Source of the DNA: Ursus arctos
Taxonomy: Eukaryota > Chordata > Mammalia > Carnivora > Ursidae
DNA length: 64,000 bases
NCBI RefSeq assembly: GCF_023065955.2
Contig: NW_026622919.1
Span: 4,042,501-4,106,500, forward strand
Reading direction: 5' to 3'
The notes below the pieces were generated by a model, which saw nothing but the letters and a program-made list of their open reading frames with translations, had not been told where the DNA came from and did no database searches. Below, one piece after another: positions 44,961 to 55,660 of this stretch (positions within the stretch are counted from its first letter, which is position 1; each line of letters starts with the position of its first letter). Both the position numbers and the translations under genes were made by a program.

Positions 44961-46498
44961 TGGTCCTCCATTCCAGCGCTTCTCTTCGGTATACAGTAGT
45001 CATTAACCGTAGGTAGGAGTCAGGAGGGATGTGCAATTTAAAAGTCCCTTTTTAACTTTCAGTACAAGTCACGAGGAAATTTTAAAACCAAGAATTTTCT
45101 CCATTTTCGTGAAGGGTCGTGGTAGCAGGCCAGCTTTCCCCTTCGTGCGGTGGAAGAAAGCTCAGAGATGCTGCCTGAAAGTTGTTCGCCTTGGAGGAGG
45201 CCATTCTCTGTCTACGTGTCCCCATCTTGAAGAGCAGATAATGACACACTACTTTCGCAATGCAATTTTGTTACCGCAAGTGTCATGCTTTGAAAGTCTG
45301 TGGATGAAAGAGACACAACAAATTCCCCGCTCTCGTTTCCCATCAGGGTCTCATGAGCTCGGTGCTCTCCTTTCTTCTTACTGCCATATTTTAAGCCCTC
45401 TGGTAGCCAGAGTCACAAACCACTCTCTAAAGCCGTCTTCAAACGTCTGTGTTGTGTATTTCCCCTCCCCAAAACCCATATCACTTAGAAAGATCTGAAG
45501 TCAGATTTTATTTACATTAATTCTTGACTGCGGAGAAACCGGCATTTTTTTTTTTAATTTCTCAAATTTGAGGTATTATTACATGCTCCAGGAGGGAGTG
45601 CAAAATATTAACATCTCAAAATAAGCAGTATCCACTAAGCAAATTGCAAAATCAATGGAGAGGAATCCAGATACTTGGGTAGACCAATCATTGTAATAAA
45701 CAAATTTGGGGAAAATGGAAACAGAGTTACATTATTTAATATTCTTGATGTTTAATTTGTGACTGTAACCTCAACTTTACCTGTCTTGTTCTCTTTACTA
45801 CTCCCCTCCCTCAGCTTAAACTGGGCAAAATAATTGTCTTCTCCTGTTATCTTAGACTATAAACACTTGGAAGAAAGGTAGCACTATTTTGGCCATATGT
45901 TCTGAACCAAAAATTAGACTCATAGTTTGGCATGAAGACCTGTGGCACTAGAAAAAATATTTAAAATTAGCGTTGACCCAGAAACATTGAGTTATATGAT
46001 GGCTGTGAGTGTGGGGATTGCAGAACACAGTGTCACTCATTCATGGCTGTTTGAACTGATTAAAGAATGAGCAAAGACCCCAAGCAAAGCTGTAAAATGG
46101 GGAAGTGCATATTTGGGGTCTTCATCCCTTGATGGGCCCTGTCATTGCAGCAAATCCTCTGGTCATTCAGCAGGGCTGAAGGAGCAGGAGAGGCAGTTAC
46201 AGGGAAGAAGAAACAGGCAGGACAGGATGGCTGTCCTCAAATTTTTAAAGAATATAAATAGGCACAGGTAAAATCTGTGAGATCCTAGGAGGCAGACCTA
46301 TGTATGGTCAGTGGGTGGAAGGTTTGGAGGCAACTTTTGGTTTCATTCAAAGAAGAATCACGAGGGTTATCCATAGAAACTGCATCTTGAAATGTAACAA
46401 GAACCACATCTCGTTGATGCAGAAAGACAGGGGATCATGTTCCTGTCTCCATGGATATTGCAGAATAGATTACTGCTTTGGGCACAAAGGTTGAACTA
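44961..46498. other. No recognisable gene
   Basis: Drops back to average composition. The 155-codon frame at 45,031-45,498 (+) has no recognisable domain. Confidence 0.4.
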
Positions 46499-46502
46499 GC
46501 TC

Positions 46503-46665
46503 AGCGGTTCTCAAAGTGTGTTCCCTGGACCAGCAGCATCAGCATCACCTGGGAACTTATTACAAATGCAGCTTCTTGGATCCCACTGCCAGGGGGTGGA
46601 CCCCAGGTCTCTGCAGCTTAAGCCGTCCAGGTGATTCTGATGTGCACTAAAATTTTAGAATAAAA
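46503..46665 (+). mobile_element. MER5A-type hAT transposon
   Basis: cagcggttctcaaagtgtgt, ggaccagcagcatcagcatc, acctgggaacttattacaaa, gtccaggtgattctgatgtg are the MER5A landmarks in order. The right terminus is decayed. Confidence 0.9.
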
Positions 46666-46841
46666 TAAATAATAAAGGACATCTTTCTTAGGGTTCTATT
46701 TGTGTGTGATACTTGCCTCTGTTATACTGCCAGCCACTTCCAGCCACACAGGACTGGTTTGCTTCCTCCAGAAATCCTGTCCCTCCTCCTAGCTCTGTAG
46801 ATTCCTGCAAGTAGAATTTGCATCCTAATGGTTAAAACTCT

Positions 46842-46933
46842 TTTTTTTTTTTTTTTGTATTATATTATGTTAGTCACCATACAGTACATCCCTGGTTTCA
46901 GATGCAAAGTTCGATGATTCATTAGTTGCGTAT
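46842..46933 (-). mobile_element. Very short 5'-truncated carnivore L1 insertion
   Basis: T-run then about 75 bases of antisense L1 3' UTR (gttagtcaccatacagtaca ... cattagttgcgtat). Perfect 17-bp duplication ctaatggttaaaactct at 46,825-46,841 and 46,934-46,950. It is the same 3' UTR as the insertion at 10.4 kb, truncated further. Confidence 0.93.
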
Positions 46934-47077
46934 CTAATGGTTAAAACTCTTAAAGGGAAAGGCTTCAAGACACTTAAACAAATGATTGCTTTCCCAAGAA
47001 AAGGTAATGGAGCTGGGCTCCGTTCTCCCTGCTTGTCACCAGAAGATTGCAACTAAGCCTTAAAAAACGTGACAAGT

Positions 47078-47210
47078 GGGACGCCTGCGTGGCTCAGTCA
47101 GTTAGGCGTCTGCCTTCAGCTCGGATCATGATCCCAGCGTCCTGGGATTGAGCCCTGCAGACTCTCCCTATCTCTTTCTCTCAAATAAATAAACAAAATC
47201 TTTTTTTAAA
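47078..47210 (+). mobile_element. CAN-SINE with internal deletion
   Basis: Head gggacgcctgcgtggctcag to gggattgagccctgcagact, then straight to ctctcaaataaataaac. Most of the CT-rich body is missing. Confidence 0.9.
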
Positions 47211-47224
47211 AATGGGGTAAGCTT

Positions 47225-47321
47225 GGGGTGCCTGGCTGGCTCACGTGGAGCATGTGACTCTTGATCTCCAGGTTGTGAGTTCAAGCCCCACGTTGGGAGT
47301 AAACCCACTTTAAAAAATTGC
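47225..47321 (+). mobile_element. Short CAN-SINE
   Basis: Head ggggtgcctggctggctcac, with a few bases lost after it, then gttgggagtaaacccacttt. Flanks ggtaagctt at 47,216-47,224 and 47,322-47,330. Confidence 0.9.
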
Positions 47322-47405
47322 GGTAAGCTTAAAAGGCCTTTCAGAGCTTTGGTTCTCAAACCCCGTTCACATAAATTAAGTTTATGTGTTTGAAATACAG
47401 ATTCA

Positions 47406-47608
47406 GCGGCGCCTGGGTGGCACAGCGGTTAAGCGTCTGCTTCGGCTCAGGGCGTGATCCCGGCGTTATGGGATCGAGCCCCACATCAGGCTCCTCCGCT
47501 ATGAGCCTGCTTCTTCCTCTCCCACTCCCCCTGCTTGTGTTCCCTCTCTCGCAGGCTGTCTCTATCCTGTCAAATAAATAAATAAATCTTTAAAAAAAAA
47601 AAAAAAAA
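47406..47608 (+). mobile_element. Young long CAN-SINE, perfect 14-bp target duplication
   Basis: Same young subfamily as 27.2 kb (gggtggcacagcggttaagc, gcgtgatcccggcgttatgg). Flanks gaaatacagattca at 47,392-47,405 and 47,609-47,622. Confidence 0.97.
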
Positions 47609-47789
47609 GAAATACAGATTCATCAGGTTCAGGGTACTGTCCATATTTAATCAGCTCCCCAACTGATCCTGGTGCTATTTCCTCCCTGAGGAAAACACTA
47701 GAATAGACCCAAAATCCTTAAATATGAACAAGGGTTCAGATTTCTTTGTGTTCCTCAGTGAGTTAGAGATAATTCGTCAAACATTTATT

Positions 47790-48480
47790 GAAACTGTATT
47801 GTGTGTCAGGCAGTGGACTAGGGCTTTTGAGGTGAAAGCCATGATTATAATACATGACAAAGTGCTGAAGAAGACAGGAGGAAAGACCTAGGCCATTCTG
47901 GAAGGCTCAGAAAGACTTCCCAGTAAGACCTCTGATTTGATTCTTGAAAGATGCAAGGGAGCAATGGGCAGAGGCTGAGGAAGGGCAGGGAGGCTGGAGA
48001 GAACAGTCAGTATAAAGGGAATGTGAAAGAACAGTGTAGCACTTTTGGGGGGCAGCGAACTGTCAACAGTGTTGAAACAGTCCTCATAGGGATGCCTGGG
48101 TGGCTCTGTGGGTTTGGCAGGTGGGCGGTTGGGTGTCTGCCTTTGGCTCAGGTCAAGATCCCAAAGTCCTGGGATTGACCCACATCTCTGCTCAGCGGGG
48201 GGTCTGCTTCTCCCCTTCTTCTGCCCCCCCCCCCCCGCTTGTGTTCTCTCTCCCTCTCTCTCAAATAAAAAGAAAGAAAAAAAGAAAGAAAGAGCCCTCA
48301 TATAAAGGCAGAAAAGGAAGTGGGAGAAATGACCAGAGGCCAGATTTTAAGGAGCCTCTTACGTCACATTTAGGAGTTTGGACTTTATCCTGAAGGCAAT
48401 GTAGAGCCCTTGAATGATTCTAGACATTACCCTTGGCTGTCCAAGAGATCACTGTGGAAACATTGTGGCAGATGGCACGG
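47790..48480 (+). mobile_element. Ancient interspersed repeat, class not assigned, split by a SINE
   Basis: gtgtgtcaggcagtggacta, gaaagacttcccagtaagac and, beyond the SINE, caggtttgg-like ggagtttggactttatcctg and gcaatgtagagcccttgaat match the family also seen at 13.0, 30.9 and 55.2 kb. The repeat may extend to about 49.0 kb past the GGA tract. Confidence 0.5.
48088..48291 (+). mobile_element. Long CAN-SINE with C13 tract
   Basis: Head agggatgcctgggtggctct, extra gtttggcaggtgggcggttg in the head, body with thirteen C (48,224-48,236), tail (AAAG)n. Flanks cagtcctcata and gagccctcata. Confidence 0.92.
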
Positions 48481-48536
48481 AGGAGGAGGGGGAGGAGGAG
48501 GAGGAGGAGGAGGAGGAGGAGGAGGAGGAGGAGGAA
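48480..48536. repeat. (GGA)n microsatellite
   Basis: About eighteen GGA/GAG units, all purine on plus. Frames over it are poly-Glu/Arg on plus and poly-Pro/Ser on minus, and not genes. Confidence 0.97.
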
Positions 48537-49014
48537 GGTGGGACAGGAGGTGATGGCTCAGAGCAGAGTCCTGCAGCAGGAAATGACCTGTGCGAGTGAC
48601 CAGAGTGACAACAGAGGTTAAACAGGAAGGATCCATTTGAAAGATAATTTTCACCCCTGGGGACTCTGGGGGACTCTGAACTGATACATATGATACTAAG
48701 CAAGGTGGTAAAGGACGATATCCTGGGTTCTTGTTCAGCAAGAGACGAAGGGATGGTGAGGCAGGGGCTACAGGCAGAGAAGGAGCAGCCAGAGGCCTTA
48801 GGTGAGACTCAGGGGTGAATCAGGTTGGGTACATTTGGAGTGGGAGGCACCTGAGGAATAGCAAGCCGAGATGGTCACATCTGCAAGTTGGGAAAAGTGT
48901 CCGGACTGGAGAGATCAGGGATGGGCTGCGGAGGGGTGCAAGCTGAGGGCCAGAGCACAGAGGATTAGCCTGGGGCGTGGCTTAGGAGAGAACCTGAGGA
49001 GGCTGGGTGCTGAG

Positions 49015-49096
49015 ACTGAAGAAGGAGAAGGGGGAGGGGGAGAGGGGGAGGGGGAGAAGGGGAGGGGGGAGAGGAGGAGGAAGAGGAGGAGAAGAG
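49015..49096. repeat. G-rich purine tract (GGGGGA)n
   Basis: Interrupted gggggag repeats and gaggagga, purine throughout. Several runs of four or more G could form a quadruplex. Confidence 0.9.
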
Positions 49097-49359
49097 CTAG
49101 AGGAGGCTGAGAAGGTTCCAGCCGGACACATGGAATCCCCGTGGAACTGGAGAGGCCAAAAGAGGAAGGAGAAGATGGTCCACAGTGTGACAGTAAGCTC
49201 CACATGTTAGGGTCAGGAAAGTTCCACTAGGCTGGGCAACCACTAGGTCATTTAGTCCTGGGTGAGGGCAGTGCAGGTGCCAGAGGGCTGCAGGCTGTGG
49301 GGTCAGCTGGGGGAGGGCAGAGGGAGCGGAGGAGTAAGGAGGGATCCCGTGTTGAAGTT

Positions 49360-49800
49360 TGGCTGTTCTATGGGTTGAATTGTATCCCTTGCAAAGGATT
49401 TACTGGAGTCCTAACCTCACTTATGTCAGAATGTGACCTTATTTGGAGACAGGGTCTTTCAGATACAGTCAAGTTGAGGTCATTCTGGGGGTCCCTAACT
49501 TGGTGTCCTTACAGAAAGGGGAGATGTGGACGCAGACATGCACACAGAGGGGAAGATCAGATACAGATGAAGGCAGAGATCCGGGAGATGCGTCTCTGAG
49601 CCGGGGAAGAGCAAAGATGGCCAGCGAAGCCCAGTAGCTGGGAGGGAGGCCCCCAGCAGAGCCTCCTCACAGCCGCAGGAGGGCCCAACCATGCGGACAC
49701 AGGGACCCTGCCCTTCTGGCCTCCAGAGCTGGGAGACAACACATTTCGGTTGCTGAAGCCCCCCAAGCGTGTGGTTCTGTGTCCCCGCAGCCCCAGGACA
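49360..49800 (+). mobile_element. Ancient solo LTR, MLT1-like (MaLR)
   Basis: gggttgaattgtatcccttg, cagaatgtgaccttatttgg, ttggtgtccttacagaaagg and ttctggcctccagagctggg are in MLT1 order. The 227-codon minus frame over it is incidental. No internal viral genes. Confidence 0.75.
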
Positions 49801-50104
49801 CCAGTAGAGCCAAAGATGGAGGGAGCACGGCCAGAGAGGAAAGTGAGGCCAAGAAAGTGGTTTTTCGTTGTTTTGTTTTGCTTTTTTTAAAGGGAGAGAA
49901 CTTGTGTGTGTTAATATGCTGAGAAGAAAGAGCCAGTAAAGAGGACAGTGCAAAGAGGAAGATGTTAGCTTACTTGTTTGGAAGGGGCTGAGCATGGAGT
50001 AAGGAGTAAGAAGGGCCTGGGGCACATGTGTGAGAGGGGCGCTTTTGTTACTGAAACTAGAGGCAAACGGGTGGGTGCAGGAGTGCGTGTTTGTGTGCAT
50101 ATAT

Positions 50105-50135
<31 letters not shown>

Positions 50136-50200
50136 CGCTTGGGGGGCATGTTTTGCAAAAACTGGAAGGCATTACCACCTTTAAAAAACTTTTTTAAATT
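49801..50200. other. No gene; contains a Z-DNA-type repeat
   Basis: Unique-looking apart from the (TG)n(CG)n tract at 50,104-50,138. Confidence 0.4.
50104..50138. repeat. (TG)12-13 followed by (CG)n
   Basis: Uninterrupted alternating purine-pyrimidine run that changes from TG to GC/CG units (tgtgtgcgcgcgcgcgc), an arrangement favouring left-handed DNA. Confidence 0.95.
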
Positions 50201-50201
50201 T

Positions 50202-50362
50202 AGGGGCGCTGGGTGGCTCAGTCACTTAAGCGTCTGCCTTTGGCTGGGGTCATGATCCTGGGTTCCTGGGATGGAGTCCCTGCTCAGCGGAGAGCCCGCT
50301 TCTCTTTCTGTCCCTCCCTGTCCCTCTATCTCTCAAATAAATAAATGAAATCTTTTAAAAAG
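50202..50362 (+). mobile_element. Long CAN-SINE, partly deleted
   Basis: aggggcgctgggtggctcag, gggatggagtccctgctcag, body, aaataaataaatgaaatctt. Confidence 0.92.
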
Positions 50363-51435
50363 TGTTTTTTAATTTAAATTCTAGGTAGTTATGATTATTA
50401 TTTTTTTTATAAATAGCCTAAATTCCTTCTGGATCTAAAATTCTGTTTCGAGATCTTTCGGAACTCATTGCTATTTAAATACAAATTACTGTTTTATTCT
50501 ATATCAATAGTGTTGCATTGTAGCTTATTATCTGTGGTGTATTAAACCTAATAGGAAAACATACTCCTTGTATCTTTGCCTGTTGTTAAAACAAATTCCA
50601 AATCTCAGACTATAGGGGACCACGTACTAAACCATGGGAGGCATATTCTGTCTGCCTTTGTTTCTTTGGGTCTGAATTTCAACGTGATATTTTGAATGTG
50701 TGGGAGGCAAGCCTTGATCTTGCATGTGCCCAGCACCTGGACACTTCATGGTGCTCTCTTTCTACTTAGATCTATTCCTTCCAGACTCAGGGGTGGAAAT
50801 CTGTGAGGTCATCTGGGAACGGAACATAAAATGCTTGATGAAGTCACGTAAGGATATCACCCGTACAAGGTGTTTGGGTATATAAAGCAGCTTTGTTTGT
50901 CTGGGGCCCGTGATACTGAGCAGAAATCTTTGGGGGGCACTGCTGTTTCCTTCTACGATCCAGTTCTGCCAAACTGACAATTTGGTATACCAGAGAGAGA
51001 TAAGGCGTTCATGTTGAAATGAATGAAATGAAATTCTTTGCATTGGGGTTTGAAGGAAGGATTCCCTCATAGGCTGTCCCCCAGCTGGGCTTCTCTGTGG
51101 CCCCAATCTGCTCATATATCTGCGGATCACCTAGGAGTGGGGGTTTTGTCTCAGCAGCCAGTAACTCTTGGATTTACCATCTGCAGGAACTCCCCATTCC
51201 GGAGCTAGCTCCTTTATGCTTGCATGAATTAAGCAAATATTTGCAAGCACCTGGCGTATGCAAAGCACTGCAGACATTCCAAGTTCATTGGCAACCCCTC
51301 CTGAGCCTCTAACAGAGGAGACATGATAAAGATATAAGCAATTTTATCTCCCTGTCTGCGTTTTACTTTTTTCTATAGTGTTTATCACCTTCTGTGATAT
51401 ATAGTTTGCTTTTTATTGTGTTTATTGTTTCTTTC
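50363..51435. other. No recognisable gene
   Basis: The 122-codon minus frame at 50,762-51,130 was considered. It has no recognisable domain, and no supporting splice structure was seen. Confidence 0.35.
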
Positions 51436-51570
51436 TCTCCAGTTAGGATGTAAGCTCCAGTAGTGCAAAATCCTTGTGCGTTGTTCACGGATGAATCTTA
51501 AGGACCCAGAGCAGAGATGGCTTTGGTGCTCAATAAATATTTCTTCATTGAATTAATGAACGAATTAAGA
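51436..51570 (+). mobile_element. L2 3' end
   Basis: gttaggatgtaagctccagt, then ggtgctcaataaatatttct and attgaattaatgaacg, the typical L2 3' terminus. Confidence 0.75.
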
Positions 51571-51709
51571 TAGACTACGATAAATGTCATAAAGTTAATA
51601 TCAAACTGCTATAGGAGAAGTGACATCTAGATATTATAAGTAGGGGGTGAATCAGGGAAAGCCCCATAGGGATGTGGCATTCAGACAGCTTTGAAGAGAT
51701 AGATAGGAG

Positions 51710-51815
51710 GCCCCCTCCCTCCATCCCATCCTCCCTCTCACCCTCTCTCCCTTCCTCCTGACCTTCTTCCCATCCTCCCTCCCTCCCTCCCTCTTATTCT
51801 TTTTCTTTTTCTTAG
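51710..51815. repeat. CT-rich low-complexity tract
   Basis: Repeated ccctccctccc and ctttttctttttctt on plus. Confidence 0.85.
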
Positions 51816-52013
51816 TAGTTTACTTGTTTACTTAGGACAATACACAGAAGAAATACCAGAATGTCTGATATTTACAGTAGACATTTTATGAGCCCTTTGT
51901 AGAACCCAAATTAAAAAAAAAAGACTTTGATATATTTTATAATTTTCACTTTTCTTCTCCTCCCAAGTAAACCAAAATGCATCCTTGATGTTGAGCAGAA
52001 AACAATGGCTGTG

Positions 52014-52497
52014 TTAGTTATCTGGTGCTGAGTGACAAATTATCCCCAAATTTAGCAGCTTAAAACCGCAGCCGTGGTGTATCATGCAGTTTCTGAGAAT
52101 CAGGAATCCAGGAGCAGCCTAGCTGGTGGCTGAGAGTCTTTCACGAGGTTCTGGGTGAGTGCTGGCAGACTTCGTGATCAGGGCGCCCAAGGATCTGCTC
52201 CAAGCTCACTCTCCTGGCTGTTGGCAGGAGGTCTCCGCTTCTTTTCATGTAGACCTCTCCAGATGGCTTCTCAGGACATGGCTTCCCCCAAAGTGAGTGA
52301 TCCAAGAATGAGGGAGCACCATGACAGAAGTGGAGCTCCTCTGTTACCAAATATTACAAGCAACACCTGTCCCTTCGGCCAGATGCTATTGGTCACACAG
52401 ACCAGCCCTGGCTCAGTGTGGGAAGTGACTACAAAGGGTGTGAATATCAGAATGCAGAGCTTATGGGGCCATCTTGGAGGCTGGCTCCCATAACAAA
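52014..52497 (-). mobile_element. Ancient solo LTR (MaLR/ERVL type)
   Basis: tgtgttagttatctggtgct, gacaaattatccccaaattt, ctgttggcaggaggtctccg, gatgctattggtcacacaga and ccatcttggaggctggctcc follow an old mammalian LTR consensus. Orientation is tentative. The short frames on both strands (52,141-52,534) are incidental. Confidence 0.65.
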
Positions 52498-53089
52498 AAA
52501 TCCACAAGGAGATGCAATGCTTGGAGGTCAGCAAGGCTCACTCCCTGTACATACAATCAAATTCCTGGCTCAGCAAAATTCAGATCATGACCCGTCCTTG
52601 CCTTTGAAATTCCTGCTGAGTGGTTCACATGCCAGGCAAACAGGTCTGCTTTGAATGCCATGCTTTGGGGATTCCCTAGCCTTCCTGGGTCTCATTTCGC
52701 ATCTCTTCTATCGGTGGGGTGGGCCATATTGCCAACTGTCCAACTCTCAAACTCTATGACTCAGAAGTTTAGTTTCAGTGAGTCAGTATGTGGTTATAGA
52801 AATGAAAAAGTCTTCAAAGAAGAGCGGGAGTTTGTATTTCAAAAAACCCTACTGTGTTTAGAAGGATGGAATGTGCCCCATGGAATGAACATACAGAACT
52901 AAGTGGGAGAGATGTTAGCAAGACTGGCAGCTGGGACTACAGAAGGTTCCTGTTGGGAGGCAGGACCCACACAGTTTGGATAAGTAAGTGAACCATCCGG
53001 CTAAGCCAAGATTCTGGAGGTCATTCTGTAGGTGGTGAATATGGCAAAGATGCCTGCATCAAAATGCGTAGCGCCCTCCGCAGTGTGAG
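52498..53089. other. No recognisable feature
   Basis: Unique-looking. Frames at 52,418-52,654 and 52,651-52,902 (+) have no family. Confidence 0.35.
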
Positions 53090-53475
53090 TCTCCACTGAA
53101 CAGATGCTGGGGAACCAGGGACTACATTTCCCAGCATCCCCTTCTCATCTAGGTAGGGCCATGTGACTGCTTCTAGCCAATGGGGTGTGACCAGAATTAT
53201 GTGCCTTGCTCCTGAGCCAAGGCGGCGGAGAAGCAGTTATGTCTTCTCCTCTAGCTCCTTCCCTTCTTCCTGGATGGAAAGAACTTCCGGGCTCCTGGGG
53301 GATGGAGGCGTCTCAAAATAAAAAAGACCTATGTTCCTGAGACGCCAAGAATAAGATCTCCTTGGAATGCCAGAGGAGTGAGAAAAATGTGCCTGTATCA
53401 CGTGGAGCCCTTGACAGTTTGGGGTTTGTTTTTTCCAGCACCTACCATACCACTGCCCTAACACACACCAGAAAA
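53090..53475 (+). mobile_element. Ancient LTR-like repeat
   Basis: ggactacatttcccagcatc, tagggccatgtgactgcttc and tagccaatggggtgtgacca match a common mammalian LTR-type repeat. The right end is unclear. Confidence 0.55.
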
Positions 53476-53699
53476 CCTTTGTAAGTCTTTCCATAGGGAT
53501 TTCATGAGAAGCATAGTGTTAGGGAGGTGAGTGTGCCATTGGTCCTGAGATGGGGTAATAAGAAGGGAGAACAAACACCAAAGGCGGAGAGACCGGTTAG
53601 GAAGCTGCCGTGGGATTGCCAGGTGAGGGGAGGAGGTATGGCATCCCCATTCCTGCCTCTGCTTCGTGGCAGGATTCATGGAAAAGACAGAAGTAATGA

Positions 53700-53775
53700 G
53701 GACTGTTTCTTCTTTGCTTATTACATGCCGGACATTATGCTATGCACTTTATAGACATCACCTCATTTAATATCT
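53700..53775 (+). mobile_element. MIR/L2 fragment
   Basis: ttattacatgccggacatta and tagacatcacctcatttaat. Confidence 0.55.
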
Positions 53776-53793
53776 TTAGTTCTTATTTAAATT

Positions 53794-53973
53794 GTATTTT
53801 TATTATTTTATTATTTTTAGGCAGAGAGGGGAGGGAGGGACAGAGGGAGAGGGAGAGAAAGAATCTTAAGCAGGCTCCATGCCCAGCACAGATCCCTTGA
53901 CCCCCGAGATCATGACCTGAGCTGTAATCTAGGGTTGGACGCTTAACCAACCGAGCCACCCAGGCTCTCCGAC
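53794..53973 (-). mobile_element. Diverged long CAN-SINE
   Basis: gagaggggagggagggacag body, tcatgacctgagctgtaatc, gagccacccaggctctcc. Flanks ttcttatttaaatt at 53,780-53,793 and 53,974-53,987. Confidence 0.9.
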
Positions 53974-54022
53974 TTCTTATTTAAATTTTTATTTTGCTTC
54001 ATTGGGCATTAAAAACAACTTT

Positions 54023-54214
54023 CTTTTAAAGATTTTATTTATTTATTTGAGAGAGTGAGAGAGAGAGCACAAGTGGGAGGGAGGGGCAGAGAGAGAGGGA
54101 GAAGCAGACGCCCTACTTAGCAGGGAGTCTGACGTGGGGCTCGATCCCAGGACCCCGGGATCATGACCTGAGCCGAAAATCGACATTTAACCGACCGAGC
54201 CACCCAGGCGCCCC
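54023..54214 (-). mobile_element. Long CAN-SINE with 13-bp target duplication
   Basis: aaagattttatttatttatt to gccacccaggcgcccc. Flanks taaaaacaacttt at 54,010-54,022 and 54,215-54,227. Confidence 0.95.
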
Positions 54215-54271
54215 TAAAAACAACTTTTTAAAGCAACTTTTTTCTTTTAAACTTTTGACTTTTTGGAGTTT

Positions 54272-54475
54272 TTAAAAAAGATTTTATTTACTTATTTGGG
54301 AGAGGGACAGAGAGAGCACAAGCAGGGGAGGGGCAGGGGCAGAGGCAGAGGCAGAGGCAGAGGGAGAAGCAGACTCCTTGCTGAGCAGGGAGCCTGACTC
54401 GGGGCTCGATCGCGGGACCCGGAGACCATGACCTGAGCCGAAGTCAGAAGCCTAACTGAGCCACCCAGGCTCCCC
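54272..54475 (-). mobile_element. Long CAN-SINE with (GGCAGA)n
   Basis: aaaagattttatttacttat, a short (ggcaga)n expansion in the body, gagccacccaggctcccc. Confidence 0.93.
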
Positions 54476-54514
54476 TTAGAGACAACTTTTTTTTTTTAAA
54501 GAATACTTTACTTT

Positions 54515-54711
54515 AAAAAAAAAAGATTTTATTTATTTATTTGAGAGAGAGAGAGAGGGAGAGAGCATGAGCAAGGGGAGGAGCAGAGGAAGAGGGAGAA
54601 GCAGGCTCCCCGCTGAGCAGGGAGCGTAATGTGGGGCTCAATCCCAGGACCCTGGGATCATGACCTGAGCCAAAGGCAGACACTTAACTGACTGAGCCAC
54701 CTAGGCAACCC
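54515..54711 (-). mobile_element. Long CAN-SINE
   Basis: aaaagattttatttatttat, (GA)n, body, gagccacctaggcaacccc. aaaacaactttt recurs at its right edge and at 54.48 kb. Confidence 0.93.
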
Positions 54712-54736
54712 CAAAACAACTTTTAAAAGCCAAACT

Positions 54737-54848
54737 AGGGGCACCTGGTTGGCTCAGTTGGTAGAACATGTGACTTTTGATCTTGGGGTCGGGAGTTTAA
54801 GCCGCATACTGGGCGTAGGGCTTACTTTAAAAAAGGTAAAAAAAAAAT
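54737..54848 (+). mobile_element. Short CAN-SINE, opposite orientation
   Basis: Head aggggcacctggttggctca, gggcgtagggcttactttaa, A-rich tail. Confidence 0.9.
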
Positions 54849-55159
54849 GCTTTAAAACAAACGAATCCATGCCTTCTAGAAGTCAATTATGTAATATCAG
54901 TCTTAGAACAAACAAAACCTCCCAGTCTTATGTCCTCTCTCTCTTAATTCTCAATTTCTACCCCCAGAAGCAACCAATATCAAGTCCTTCAACTGTTTCT
55001 TCTGCCATTTACCTTCATATTTCTAAAAAAAAAAAAAAAAAAAAAGCTTATTCTCTTCTTTCTTGATTATTCTCTTTAACATCAGAACTTCCCACTCTCG
55101 AAGATGAGGCTTTGGCTCTTCTCCACCAACTCCTGCTATCCTACACATTTCCCCTCCCT
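54849..55159. other. No gene; A-run
   Basis: Low-GC sequence with an A-run at about 55,025-55,045. Confidence 0.35.
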
Positions 55160-55480
55160 CCGATGAGTAAGATTTCAACAGCAGGACTAGAGGTGAGTTT
55201 TCTAGACAGGGAAACTAAGCATAGCAATAACTATAATAGTACAGAGGTTATCCTAGCAGGTTAGAAGGAAATGAAGCTGGAGAGGTAGCTCGGAACCAAA
55301 GCATGAAGAGCCACCAGGCTGGGGAATTAGAACTTAATCTAGTGTGCAGTAGGGAGCCATTGAAAGTTTTATGCAGGGGAGGGGATGTACGAGAGGATGC
55401 TTACTCAGGCAGCACCACTGTAGGATGGATGAGAGCAAGGATCATAAGGCAGTCCAGGTAATCGGCCATTTATGCATTCG
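55160..55480 (+). mobile_element. Ancient interspersed repeat, class not assigned
   Basis: gaagagccaccaggctgggg, gtagggagccattgaaagtt, ttatgcaggggaggggatgt and cagtccaggtaatcgg match the family at 13.0, 30.9 and 47.8 kb, same orientation. Confidence 0.5.
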
Positions 55481-55660
55481 TTCATCCGTTCATTTATCCT
55501 CATTTACATTTACGTCGGGGCTGTGGCTAGTGTTCCTCTCCCCTACCAGCCTCTACTTTCCAGAGAGCAGAGACTGCGTGTTCCTGTCCTTGCTGCTCTG
55601 CCCCAGTGCTTACCAAGGATCTGGCACCCTGTAGGAGTTGAGTAAATGTTTGCGAAAGGA
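55480..55660 (+). mobile_element. L2/MIR-like fragment
   Basis: gttcatccgttcatttatcc, then cagagactgcgtgttcctgt and ggagttgagtaaatgtttgc resemble an L2 3' end. Confidence 0.5.

Noticed and set aside
49495..50178. 227-codon minus-strand frame
   Set aside because: It covers a solo LTR and the (CA)n side of a microsatellite. No domain, and Ser/Pro/His-rich with repeat-encoded TH runs.
50762..51130. 122-codon minus-strand frame as a possible exon
   Set aside because: No domain, no convincing flanking splice sites, no related sequence recognised.
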